Shown: piece after piece, positions 47,036 to 59,339 of the stretch
Numbering within the stretch: the stretch's first letter is position 1
How the letters are laid out: each line of letters starts with the position of its first letter
Source: Episyrphus balteatus
Lineage: Eukaryota > Arthropoda > Insecta > Diptera > Syrphidae
DNA length: 64,000 bases
Assembly: GCF_945859705.1 (NCBI RefSeq)
Contig: NC_079135.1
Span: forward strand, 19,780,501 to 19,844,500
Reading direction: 5' to 3'
Program-made: the position numbers and the translations under genes
The notes under the pieces: generated by a model
The model's input: the letters and a program-made list of their open reading frames with translations, nothing else
Told to the model about the DNA's origin: nothing
Databases searched by the model: none

Positions 47036-49350
47036 TTAAATATTTTTTTTTTAATATTCGTCGAATTTCCTACAATCTTGAATATTTTATGTATTACCAA
47101 AATGGATTTCTAAACGTTCATTAACTTTTTTGGAGTATTTTGTTACTCTCACACGGCATCATCTGTAAAAAATGGACCTTTGAAATGTTTTCCTATCCTT
47201 TGATGTTTCTCAAAAAAAAAAAAAAAAAAAAAAACAATAACAATAACAAACAAAAATTACCTTTTCTTCACCTTAATTAAAATTTTCTGATAAGAATTCT
47301 AAGCCAAAGTTCAAAAATCACGAAAATATTATGGCGCCAATGAAAATGGAAACTAATACATATCATTTTTATTTTTAAATATTTTTTTTTTCACGAATAT
47401 TAAAAACACCTATCACGTATAGTATGCATACCTACAAAAAAAAGGTCCATATTAAATTTATTTGTTTGTAAACCCATCATCACTAATCACTAGGTTGGTA
47501 CACTGATAAATCTGAGTTTATTATCACAATAGGTAAACAAAAATACTATCATCTTATCAATTAGCAAAACAAAAATAGAATTTTATTTCATAACCTATTT
47601 CAATTCAAATTATATGTACCTACGTCAGAAATTTTGATTTAATTAAGTGCATCGTATTAAAGTTATAAAAAGGGCTTTGAAAAAGTTAGAATTTGTTGAA
47701 CTCGAAAAAGATCTTTTCATCTTCATACCTTCTCTTTCATTGGGAGGAAGAAATATCAAAAAATCAAACAGGCTCAGATGCATTATTTTTGTATTTTGTA
47801 AGTCAGCATTAAAAACATTTATTACCTAAATAAAAATTTTGTAAATTCTTACTGTAGGTAATTTTACAAAAGAACAAGAGCATATGGACAAGGGTAAAAA
47901 CAAAAGTGTTTACAATTTATGATCAACGCAATCATACGAAAACAAATATTAAAGAAACAAAATTCCAGTTCATTTAACTACCCTCAAATTTCATCTTCAA
48001 TGTAAATTTATTAATGATTGAGACAATTTGATGTATATTAATAAAAACAATATTAAAGCATGTGTACGTTATGTTTTTTTTTGTTCATATCTTATCACTA
48101 TGCCCCACCAAGAGTAAGTCATTGAATTAATTTCAATCAATTGGGACCAATTTAGCAAACGAAAAATTTATTTTTGGTGACAAAAAAAAATAAACACGCT
48201 TAAAGAATAAAAATACTAATAATATATAAAAAATATTTCATAAGCAAAACAATCATCAGAACTAATACGAATCCGGACGTACGACTTACTGCAGAACTAT
48301 AATGAGTTCAGCTAATTAACTAATTACTTATGTCCTTACGTTCATATGTGAATTGAGTGAGTGACAAATAAAATTAATCCAAGTAAATTCTCTCGTATCT
48401 ATTTTTTAGTGAACTTATAATAATAACTTAAGCATGAAGATTGTGTACTTGGCCAACAACAACAACCGATGATTGTTATGGCTTTTTTTTGTATATCAAT
48501 ATTTTTTTGTTTTTGTTTAAACTATCAAATTTCTCTTGTCTATTTAAAGGTTTTGCTTTAAATTTGATTTCGAATTTGTTTTAAAAAAAACAAAAAAATG
48601 TGAGGTGCAACAAAGTTTTTAAGCTTAAGGCTTATTATGTATGTAACTGAAAGTTACATGATATGAATCTGCTGCTGTTTAATGGGATCCCTTTGAATTT
48701 AAAAGAGCGAAACTAAATAATTGACACTTTTCTTCTGTTAAGAATAAATTATTGTTAGCGATATCAATGGCAATACGTAACAAATTTTTAAGATTTATTA
48801 TTCGTAATAAGGCGCTTAATGGATACGATTGAATAGAATTAATGAGGTCTCCAATAGTTCATACGGTACGTAATAATAAATTGGCATAGACAAATTATAG
48901 CTAAGACGGTTTAAATTTCTAAAACTAAATAAGTGTAATTAATATACATTTCAATCTTTTACTAACAAATAAATTATTTGTTTATATTTTTTATTTATTT
49001 CCAAAAAAATAACCTTGACATTGTCTTATTTTGTTGTTAATTTTTCTATGATTATCTTGAGGGCAATGGCCAAAATAATTTAAGGTAAAATTTTATGAAT
49101 CGCATCTGGTGTAAGAAAAATAATAAAAATTTATAATAATCTTCTTTTTGATAATCGCACAAGAAATATTTATGTTATGTACGTAAGTTAGCACTTACTC
49201 AGTGCATGAAAAAAAAAAAAAAATAACTGATAACAAAGTTGACAGGAAATTTTGTTTCAATTGAGTCTTTTTTTAGACTTATTGAAGAATGTTTTTTTTT
49301 TTTGTAATTGCTTGGACCAGGTAAATACTGTTACGGTTAAAGTTATATCT

Positions 49351-49697
49351 ATCACAACAAAAACATTACCGTTAAAAAAAGAGCCAAGTTATCCTATGTT
49401 GAAATTATGCTGGCACAAAAAGTATTGAGATATAAAAGTGTACCAAGTTCTAAAGCTTGGGTTCAAATTCGTATCAATAAAATTTTGATTGCTTACTTGA
49501 CAATTTTTGTTTTAAATACCGATTTTTAAAGTTATTTCAAAAATTTGCCAAGTAAACAATCAAAATTTTATTGATACGAAACTGAACCCAAGCTTTAGAA
49601 CTTGGTACACTTTTATATCTCAATACTTTTTGTGCCAGCATAATTTCAACATAGGATAACTTGGCTCTTTTTTTAACAGTAATGTTTTTGTTGTGAT
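49351..49697. mobile_element. Near-perfect 347-bp palindrome
   Basis: The left arm runs ATCACAACAAAAACATTACC, GAGCCAAGTTATCCTATGTT, CAAGTTCTAAAGCTTGGGTT and CGTATCAATAAAATTTTGAT. The right arm is the reverse complement with only scattered differences, out to GTTGTGAT at 49697. Arms are about 150 bp around a centre near 49524. No clear target duplication was found. It lies about 50 bp before the 147-bp tandem array, so the two may belong to one larger element. Confidence 0.9.
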
Positions 49698-49746
49698 TTC
49701 ACTACTTTTTGCAAGGTATGGCTGTAGAATTGAAAATCTCTATATT

Positions 49747-50670
49747 TGATGAAAATTCAGTGAAAATGGGCGGTTGCCACGCCCCCTGGCTGAAATTCTC
49801 AAACTTTAATTTTTTTCCTTTGTATAAACTACCATCCATTCTACCAAATTTCAAGATTCTACGATAATCAGAAGTGCTCTATAATATTTGATGAAAATTC
49901 AGCGGAAATGGGCGGTCGCCACGCCCCCTGGTTGAAATTCCCAGATTTAAATTTTTTTCCTTTGTATAAACTACCAGCTTTACCATTCTACCAAATTTCA
50001 AGATACTCCGATAATCAGAAGGGCTCTTAAATATTTATTGAAAATTCAGCGGAAATGGGCGGTTGCCACGCCCCCTGGCTAAAATTCTGAAATTTTAAAT
50101 TTTTTCCTTTGTATAAATTACCAGCTCTACCATTCTACCAAATTTCAAGATTCTACGATAATCAGAAGTGCTCTATAATATTTGATGAAAATTCAGCGGA
50201 AATGGGCGGTTGCCACGCCCCCTGGCTAAAATTCTCAAATTATAAATTTTTTCCTTTGTATAAGCTACTTGCTCTACCATTCTACCAAATTTCAAGATTC
50301 TACGATAATCAGAAGTGCTCTATAATATTTGATGAAAATTTAGCGGAAATGGGCGGTCGCCACGCCCCCTGGTTGAAATTCTCAGATTTAAATTTTTTTC
50401 CTTTGTATAAACTACCAGCTCTACCATTCTACCAAATTTCAAGATACTCCGATAATCAGAAGTGCTCTATAATATTTGATGAAAATTCAGCGGAAATGGG
50501 CGGTTGCCACGCCCCCTGGCTAAAATTCTCAAATTTTAAATTGTTTCCTTTGTATAAACTATCAGCTCTACCATTCTACCAAATTTCAAGATTCTACGAT
50601 AATCAGAAGTGCTCTATAATAATTGATGAAAATTCGGCGAAAATGGGCGGTTACCACGCCCCCTGAATTG
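49747..50670 (+). repeat. 147-bp tandem array, about seven copies
   Basis: Copies of the landmark GGGCGGTTGCCACGCCCCC begin at 49768, 49910, 50057, 50204, 50351, 50498 and 50645: one interval of 142 bp and five of exactly 147 bp. Each unit also contains TTTCCTTTGTATAAACTACC, ACCAAATTTCAAGATTCTAC and GATAATCAGAAGTGCTCTAT. Units differ at a few positions only. Because 147 is a multiple of three, 50109-50666 stays open as a repetitive 185-residue frame. The repeat structure and lack of family match make this a by-product rather than a gene. The GC-rich landmark is itself an inverted repeat. Confidence 0.95.
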
Positions 50671-51016
50671 AAAATCTCAAATTTTCGATTTTTTCCTTTG
50701 TATACACCACAAGTCCTATCACCATGTAAAATTTCAAGTTTCTACGATAGCGGGAAGGTCTCCATAATTTTGATGATCTGTCAGTGAGTCAGTTACGGTT
50801 TTCGCGATTTTTGAAGTCCTTTATCTCAGAAACTACTCATCGTAAGAAGCTGAGGAATTTGGGTTCGGCGAGCTCAACAAATGTAGCGAGTTTGAAATTT
50901 CTGGCATCTTTGGTGTGGAAGTTAGAGAAGGGGCGAAAATGGCCTGAGTTGTTTCCTGTAAATAAGGGTGTAGTGCCAAAGTTGCTAGAGAACTTGGCTG
51001 GGCACTACCGTGCCCC
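50671..51016 (+). repeat. Unique part of the tandem-repeat element, ending in a GC hairpin
   Basis: The first 90 bases are a diverged copy of the array unit (TTTTTTCCTTTGTATACACC, AAATTTCAAGTTTCTACGAT). After that comes a GC-richer segment with CAGTGAGTCAGTTACGG and CTCAGAAACTACTCATCG, ending in the perfect hairpin GGGCAC-TACC-GTGCCC at 51000-51015. A short ORF at 50784-51020 has no recognised family. The composition change at 51016 probably marks the element end. Confidence 0.6.
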
Positions 51017-52623
51017 TTGATTTTCTTGACAAGTGATGTAGCAGAAAAATAGAAAAAGCTGTTTTTTTTTTCTTTATTCAGAGGCAGATATTTTCAGATA
51101 TATACAGATATGAGACAACAGTGAATATGCCTATGCATTCAGTTAAAAAAAAATTACAAATTTAGTTTTTTAAGATTTTCGAAATTATCATGTCGTAAAA
51201 AATGGAATTTTTAAAGATTTTCTCCAAATCTATCAAATGAGATATCAGAAGAAAGTACTCTTTTGACTCTATTCATAACTGAAAACCAAAAGTTTGTAAT
51301 AGTTCGGGTTGCAATCGAAATACATAATAGTATTCACTGAGCACTCATTACAATGTCTTTATGTCAGATATACAGAAATCTAGTACATTCTCTAATCATC
51401 TAAGCTAAACGTTAAATAAATTTCATAAAAAGTATATGAAAATAATAACATAATATTTTGTGATTGACCCGATGTTTTTGTTTCATAATTTATTTTAACA
51501 TAAAAAAAAAACTTACCTATATCTTAAGTCGTTAAACTTCTAAACCATGAAAATCTTTGAATCTTAACAACTCATGATGTAAACATTCTCAACATTGAAC
51601 TCTAGTTTTGGGCAAGTTTTTAAACCAATGCAATAAAGAGGAAAAATTTCTCCAAAGCAGAGGTTATTTTCTTCTATTATAATAACTTCCCAAGTTGCAT
51701 AGTTGCCATATTTTTAATTTCTACTGCAAAAAATTTACTGGAGCATAAACTAAATATTTAATTTGTTGCAAAGACACACAATTTAGGGACTTTTTCCATT
51801 CAAGGCATGTATTTAAAAATTCAAACAAAAAAATGTTACTCATACGCCACAGTGACTTGTAAAAAGTACGAAAGATTGGTAGCACCCTTAAAGAAAATCC
51901 AAAAAATGTTTCTGCCAGAACCATGTACTACTTTTCTTTATGTTTTATGTGCTGTTTTCGAAACTGATCTCAAGACTATGAGATTTGTTTAGCCATATAT
52001 GGATACATCAAGATTAAAGAGGTGTTGAAAACGATCTTCTGACTCCATGAATATTGTATTGTTATAGTTCAAATTACACTACAGTATAAAATTAATAATT
52101 TTAAAGTTTACCCATTATTTTCCATTATTTACAAAAACCTTGATTCAAAAAGTTACGAACACAGTAATTAAAAAAAATATAACATTGTGAAAGAACAGTT
52201 ATACAATAAGAAATAAGCAATTTTTAATGGACGAACAATACAAAATTAATGTCATCTACCATAAAAATAGCCAATGTGTGCTAAGAATACAATGATTTTC
52301 ACAAAATTGAATGCATCATTTGGAAAATTTCCATCTGTATGCATATGATGAGTTCAGTAAACTCCCTGCAAAAAAGTATGTTAAGATTGAGTTTGGGCTA
52401 TTTAATGCATTCGGAATATATTTACACTAGAAGATAAAATAAATGGAACAATCAACAATTTATTTTGCTTTGTTAATATTGATTTTTTTTTTTTAATTAG
52501 GACAAGATTAAAAGTATTTTGTGTCTCTTCTATCAATATTTTGCGTTATCTTTATTAAACGATGCGTACTATAAAGTTGATTCTTGGCAAGGATGCATAC
52601 CATTGTTCTTAATCTTTAAATTA

Positions 52624-53730
52624 CACTGATCGGCAAGAAAATCGTCCTTTAAATAAAACTATACTTTAAAGGATTTTTGTATTGAATTCGAAGTCAGAAT
52701 TGGCCTAGCACGTCACGTTTTTTAGATATTCCCGTTAGAAAATCTCAAAAACCCATTATTATGCTGTTTTCGAAGAAATATTTTGGCATAATGTAATCTT
52801 TTTCAATTAAAATTGTTACGGTTTATGAAAAAACAATTTTTTTTCTTTCAAATTCAGTTTCAATCATCTCAATATCTCTTTTCTTCTCCGAGATATCTAA
52901 ATTTAAGTAAGTTTAGTAGGTTTGGCATATCTTACCATAAAGAAACTGATCTCTAAAAATTAATATATCTTTCTCCCTAGAACAAAAGTATACTTTTCTA
53001 GTGGACTTTAGTGTGCTGATTTTGAATCCGAACTCAAAAAATGGTTTTTGAGATATAGTAGTTTTTTGAGATTTTCTTAAAAAAAAAACTCACTCACTTG
53101 ATTTTGTGATATGCGAATACCTTAAAATCCTGACGTGATAGAATTTTTTTGACTTCGGATTCTAACTCAGAACATCAAAAACTATAAGAAAAGTAACTTT
53201 TGTTTCTAGGAGAAACAAATCTGAAGCTTTACAAGGCAGTTTATCGAATGGTTTATTACAAATAAGATATTTCTAAATAGAAAAATAGTATATAAAATTA
53301 CAAAACACGTAAAAATTGTGTTTAATGTATTTTATTATGGTTTTATTTACATACATATTTGACTTTTTAAATATAATAGGCATTGATATTTTACATTTTC
53401 CTTAATTAAGGTGCTTTTGTTCATGTAGGATTTACTAAAAGGTGAAGGATTTCGAAATGTCTGCTTTTTTTGTCAATCAGTATTTTAAAAAATGAGTAAA
53501 AATTAATGTAAAAGGACATATTTCGTCCAAATTTGACCTCAATGCGACAAATAGTTTTAATTTTATACAAGTTCAAATGAATCTAAAAGGGTGATTTTTT
53601 AGAAATTACCCACATTTTAAAAAAATAATTTTTACAAAAATGGTACCTGATAGAATTTTTCTGAAACCAGATTTGGATTCAAGAAAGTCTAATCTTTCAT
53701 AATATCAAAAAATTATTTGAAAGACCAGTG
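52624..53730. mobile_element. CACTGGTC-ended element, copy 2
   Basis: A 1107-bp element flanked by TTA on both sides (52621-52623 and 53731-53733). Ends are CACTGATCGGCAAG and, reverse complemented, CACTGGTCTTTC. Internal words GAATCCGAACTCAAAA, AAAGTATACTTTTCT, TTTTTGAGATAT and TCTCGAAAACC-type phrases match the other members, partly in inverted order. No transposase. The TTA duplication supports a 3-bp TWA target. Confidence 0.8.
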
Positions 53731-54508
53731 TTATTTAACAAGTTAAGTTTTAGAAATGCTTACATGTTTTTGTTGCGTTCTTCTTATGTTTTTCTGTTTG
53801 ACACACAAAGTAAAACATTTTACATTTAAGTACAGATAAACTTTTCTTACATTTTATGTGTATCTTTAATTCTGTCAGCTAGTGTATGAGGGGACACCTT
53901 TTTTATAGGCAGTCAGCTATAACATAATATGTATGTAGCGTGGATTGGGATGACATTTATTTACATTTTGCACTCCTGGATGCGGCATGCCACTTATTAT
54001 TATTAAAGTCTGCTCTTAGAGTACTTTACAATAACGACGACACATTGGGGGCCGGTCATCGTACGTTTATTGCTTAGTAATTGCAATACATTTTTTTTTT
54101 ATAACTGTTGTTACTTTTGATTGTGCTTGAGATTCAATTGTTTAATGCATTTGTTGTTCAATGTAAAGGTAGGTACTTATTCGCGAATACTCGTCATGAG
54201 TTACATGTTGTGTTGTATATTTTTTTTTTAAATGAATCATTATTTGTCTTTGTAATTGAATAAGTATGCACATTTATAAATGTATATGTACGTGTACGTT
54301 AAAATTGGAGGCTTGGCATTTTAGATAATTTTTTGCAGTAGGTAACAAATTACACCAATTTCGTAGGTATATACTTTATTCATGAAAATTTAAGATTTTA
54401 AGACGTAATTTCTCTTTTCTCTGACCCTGTTGTAAACAGTCCTCCATTTTTAATTTTAATTTACTCAATTTTTGACTAAATATGATTTTTTTTTCTCTTT
54501 TCTTACAG

Positions 54509-54563
54509 ATTATAATACTTCCTCATCCACTATCCAGTAATGATTCGGATTGCTTTTTAAAAG
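54509..54563 (+). other. Candidate 55-nt noncoding exon of the Gbs-like gene
   Basis: A strong pyrimidine tract and acceptor (TTTTTTTCTCTTTTCTTACAG) is cited here by its last 16 bases, TTTCTCTTTTCTTACAG without the first. It is followed by 55 less AT-rich bases starting ATTATAATACTTCCTC and the donor AAAAG|GTACAG. The orientation and position fit an untranslated exon between the 36.8-kb donor and the 62.6-kb coding exon. The call rests on splice-site appearance only. Confidence 0.3.
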
Positions 54564-55174
54564 GTACAGGATAATACTTAAGTTAGATTGTATTATATTA
54601 TGTGGAATTTACTTATTTATTTTCATATGGAAAATACGGTTAATATGCTATCAGTAGTTGACAACAACCAGGTTTAAGTTCTGCACAATAAGGGTTTAAC
54701 AGATTCTATGGATTCTCTTTGAGAATAATATATTTTTCAAAATACATATTTAAAGTTTTATAGACAATTCCACTGTGATAGTTCAAAAAACCGACAGAGG
54801 GCTCTCATGTCTACTAAAGATAATTCGAGTATGCTGAACACGATGGCGTACTTAGTTTTTCTGGATAAGGTCAAATAAGAAAGATTTTTGCGTTTGAAAT
54901 TTTGTTTGCACAAGCCAAAAATAAGGCTATAAAACACCATATATTTTCTAATTTTTGATTTTTTATCTATGTAAAATGATGGAAAATCTATTTTTTGGAA
55001 GTATTATTAGCCCTCTGTCGGAAAAAAAAAGTTCCATTTTCGAACACAGTGTTCTTAAAAGAAGTTTATTTCTCTTTTCAAATAGGGTTTAACTTGGAAA
55101 AAATATTTTAAAAAAAAATTGTATCGGTGGACAGTTTTGGCAACAATGCATCATGCCCTAAAATTGTGAAATTA

Positions 55175-56087
55175 CACTGGTCTGCAAGGAAATCCTGAAA
55201 CTATATACTTTTCTAAATGATTTTTATGTGCTGATTCCGAATCCGAAGTCAAAATTAGCCTAGCACGTCACGTTTTTAGGATATCTTCGTTAGAAAATCT
55301 CGAAAACCCATTTTTTTTGCTGTTTTCGAAGCAATATTTTGGCGTAATGAAAACTTTTTCAACTAAACTAGTCACGGTTTATAAAAGAACTTATTTTTTT
55401 ATTTCAAATTCAGTTTCAATCTCTTCAATATCTCTTTTCTTATATCTAAATCTAAGTAAGTAAAATAGGTTTGGCATATCTTACCATAAAGAAACTGATC
55501 ATTAAAAATTCATATTTATTTCTCCTAAGAACAAAAGTATACTTTTCTTTAGATTTTAGTATGATGATTATGAATTTGAATTCAAAACATTTCGATCAGC
55601 TCCTGTTTTTGATATATAGTAGTTTTTTTGAGATTTTCTACCCAAAAACTTGATTTTGTGATACTCTAACGAGTATATCTCAAAATCTTGACGTGTTAGA
55701 TTGACGCGTTGAGATTTTACATTTTCCTTAATTAAGGTGTTTTTGTTCATGTTGGATTTACTAAAAACTGCAGGATTTCAATATTTTTCCAATTTTTGTC
55801 AATTAGTATCTTAAAATGTGTGAAAACTTTAATGAATAAATACAAATTTGGTGTCATATGATGATCATATTATGAGAAATAAGTCCTCCAAATTTAAGCT
55901 CAATACGAATATTAGTTTTATTTTTGTACTAATCTAAAAGGGTTATTTTCTACAAACTACTCATATTTTTAAAAAAATCATTTAAAAAAAAAATGGTACG
56001 TGCTATAATTTTTCTGAAACCAGATTTAGATTCAAGAAATTATTTGAAGGAGAAAAAAAAAGATAAATTTTGCAGACCAGACCAGTG
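55175..56087. mobile_element. CACTGGTC-ended element, copy 3
   Basis: A 913-bp element whose left flank is TTA and right flank TCA, so the target duplication is probably mutated. Ends are CACTGGTCTGCAAGG and, reverse complemented, CACTGGTCTGGTCTGCAA. Inner words (GCTGATTCCGAATCCGAAGT, AAAAGTATACTTTTCTTTAG, ATATCTCTTTTCTT) match copy 2 extensively, so these two are closer to each other than to copy 1. Confidence 0.78.
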
Positions 56088-58324
56088 TCATCAGTGACAA
56101 GCCGCTGGTATAGGGTTTTCGCCAACCTGCTTATATGTTTGTGTTAGAGGTGTAAACAAAATATTATGTCAACGAAAATTAAATTTAAAAATGTATACAT
56201 ATATTGAGGATATTTAGAAATTTGAAATTTTCGTAGGGTAAACTGGGATGAATTTAGAAAAAGGCCAAAAAGCTATTTCCTAAATAAAAAGTGATAGAAA
56301 AAAGATTGATACTGGAAACGATAGATATTGGGCATGTTCAGGAAATATTAGGGACTAGATATTTAGTTAACGTCATTTTCTGAACGGAAATTTGAGTAAA
56401 TTGACTAAATTAGTTTGGATGTCAAATTTCGAAATTTACTTGAGAATTTTCGAGATCTCATGGGGCAGACAACAAATTTCACATCACTTTAATAAATAAA
56501 TAGTATTAATTATAACCGATATTGCAATTTTTACTCGTTTTTCACACAAATAAATTTAATTTTGTTATCGTAATTCTGTAATTAAAAACAATCAGCTGAC
56601 ATGTTGACAAAAAAAACTTTCCTAATTTTTTAGGGAAAAATTTCTTGCCTAACTTTCCAGTCAGCTTTCCAATAAAATTACCTAAATTGGAAGGATTTTT
56701 TTTGACAGTTGACCAATCAGAGGCCGAGAAATTACCTAAATATTTAGTCCCTAACGTTTCTGAACCTGCCCATTGTTTATATACAAAAAATTTAAAAATC
56801 TGAAACTCAAGATATGGACGTTTCAACGTCAAAACCGAGAAATTCGATGTTTGAGAAATAATTCACCAAAAATCAGCACGAAAGGTATTTGAAATAATGT
56901 TGATGTTATCAGAGAGCAAAAATAAAATATTAGTAGTGTCTAGCAAATTTGGGCCTTATTTACAGGATCTAACTCAAGCAATTTTCGACTTCCACTTATT
57001 CCTATACCAATAGAGCCATACATTTTAAATGTGTTAGTTTATTGAACTAAATTTCTAAAATACATAATGTAGCTTCAAAAATCACAAAAACCGTTGCTGA
57101 CTTACTGACTAACTTCCAGGTATACTTGAAATGTTGCACAGTGATTCGTCGAACGAACTTGATCTTATAATTCAAGTTGCTTTTTATAAACAAATTTCGT
57201 AAATGTAAATGAAACCAAAATTTAAAAAAAAAAATGAAATTCGTTCTTCAAAAAAATTATGTCAAATTGAGCAGTTAGATTTGTTATATTAAGATGTAGT
57301 TTTAGAGGAAACAAATTCAAGATCTTAAGATCCGTTTGGAAAAAATAATTATTAATCATTTTTCCGCAATAAACAACAAAAAGACTCGCTTTTAAAGTGA
57401 AAATTGGTGCTTTAGAAAAACAGCCACACTTAAAATAGGAAGAAAGAATACTAAGGTTTACCCAATTGTCATTAGTGGCTTTTAGGGCTAAGGTTTGTAG
57501 GATAAAATGTTTTTTTAAATATGTTTTATAGTTATGAGTTATGACGTATTTCAAAAGAAGAGTTGGCTTTTATGCGTTTTTATTAAAATCTTATAAAAAA
57601 AAACATTACTTGATGAAATCCTGTTCCAAATAAGTCAGGTGATGAGTTTTTGTTTTAAATATAATTTTAATTTATATAAAAAAACACTCCTACACAAAAT
57701 AGAAGTCAAATCAAACATTTTAATGTATCTTATTTCTCGAATGATTTTTTATATATCTATACAAAAGTTTAAAAAAGCCACTCATTTATTTGTCTATAAA
57801 TTCAATTCATTCATAAATTATTTTATGACTTATCACGTGGCGTTAATGATCAGCGGCATGATGCAAGAAATATATTTTTATCACTTCGTTTGTTTTCGTT
57901 TTTTTTTAATTTTCCAAAATAAATAAAATTTGCGTGGGTAACACACTTTGTGATAGAATTAAAAAAAAAAAAACATTTTTTTTATTTTCTACGAATATGC
58001 ACATATATTCTAGATAGATACAAAATATCAACAAAAAAATGACAAGAAAATTTTCGTTTTTAATTTCTAAAAATTTTAAATTTCTAAAAAAAGGAGCATC
58101 AGGACTATGCTGCCTTTCCAAAACGTTATCTTTTTTCTTCCTTTATGACTTGTATAGTATAATGTTTTGAGCTATTAAAAAGTCTTTCATTATTTATGTA
58201 TCTATCTATTTCTGGTATTAAGGATGTCAAAATCATATGAATCATAAAAAAAAAATAATTTTTCGAGTTTTATCATAGAAAGTTCTTGTCTTTTATTTTA
58301 TCTAGAGAAAAAAAAATTATTTAT

Positions 58325-58490
58325 ACAAATCGTCCCGTTTCTGCCTGAACCACGTATCTATATAGCAAATTTTGTTTTGTTCTTAAAAGATATACATATA
58401 TATTTTTCGCAAAATTAAAAATATGAATTGAACAAAAGGAAATCAAGTTATGTTTAAGACATACTAATTGAGTTGTTTCTAAACTAAAAA
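58325..58490 (-). repeat. Repeat shared with the 1-kb element in the SAMHD1-like intron
   Basis: On the minus strand this contains ACAACTCAATTAGTATGTCT, TAAACATAACTTGATTTCCT, TTTGTTCAATTCAT and TAGATACGTGGTTC, then GCAGAAACGGGACG, in the order found at 22838-23000. A further partial copy of GGTTCAAGCAGAAACGGGAC is at 58569-58588. Confidence 0.75.
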
Positions 58491-58603
58491 CTTTGTATCT
58501 ATACTTTTTTTAAGTTATAGAGTAATTTTTAACAGAAAAATAAATCTTTAAAAAAAATGTACTTACGAGGTTCAAGCAGAAACGGGACGAAATGCCCTTT
58601 AAG

Positions 58604-59200
58604 AAAAAAGTAAACTTTAACAATTCAAAAATTATTCCTATCTTCGTGACCTTTTTTTTAGAGAATTTAAATTCAATCCTAAGTGAGCTTGAGGTCTTGT
58701 TTATTTTGAAATTTCGATAATTTGAAACGTCTTTTTCAAGACTTCGAATTTTTTGAATTTTTGAAATATTTAAAACTATAACCAATAAAAACAAGGAAAA
58801 TCCCACCAAAGCTCTTAACCCTTAACTATAGTGGTGAAAATTTGTGGTGTTTTGAAATGATAAAATAAAATACAAAATTGAATTTTTTTATAAATTTTTT
58901 TTTTAAGCATTAAAAGATAACAATTTTAGAAGAAGTAAAGAAAAAAAAGAAAAAAAGAGAAAATTCATTTTCAACGGTTTTTATTAACTTTTTAAAAGTA
59001 GATGTGGGTCCCCTGGACCCACCACTATAGTTAAGGGTTAAGATTGAACTCTTAAGATTAAAAGACAAAATATTCTCCCTGAAGAAGATTGTTAACACAG
59101 TCGAAACGTCGGAGTAAAAGATAGTCAAAAGATTAAACAAGACCTCAAGCCCACTTAGGATTGAATTTAAATTTAACAATTTAATATTTTTTTTAAGAAA
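58604..59200. repeat. Foldback region with several paired arms
   Basis: The words TTTAAATTCAATCCTAAGTG and GCTTGAGGTCTTGTTTA on the left have their complements at 59135-59175, and TTAACCCTTAACTATAGTGG at about 58815 pairs with CCACTATAGTTAAGGGTTAA at about 59022. A stem-loop, CTGAAGAAGATTGTTAACAC then AGTCGAAACGTC, lies inside at 59079-59110. No target duplication or transposase was recognised. Confidence 0.6.
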
Positions 59201-59339
59201 TGGAAAACTTTAATTTTTCAACACTGTTGTTGTGACACGGGGATTTGACAGTTCTCCTTTGTAAAATTCTACTTCGAAGAGGTTGAAAACAACAAATGTT
59301 GTTGTTGTTGTTTGTTATGTTATTTTTACTGGAAGCAAT

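Noticed and set aside
50109..50666. 185-residue ORF with four near-identical repeats
   Set aside because: It is the 147-bp tandem array read in frame; 147 is divisible by three, so lack of stops is automatic. No family resemblance, no splice context.
49747..50670. CRISPR array
   Set aside because: The units are contiguous 147-bp repeats without unique spacers, in a eukaryotic genome.
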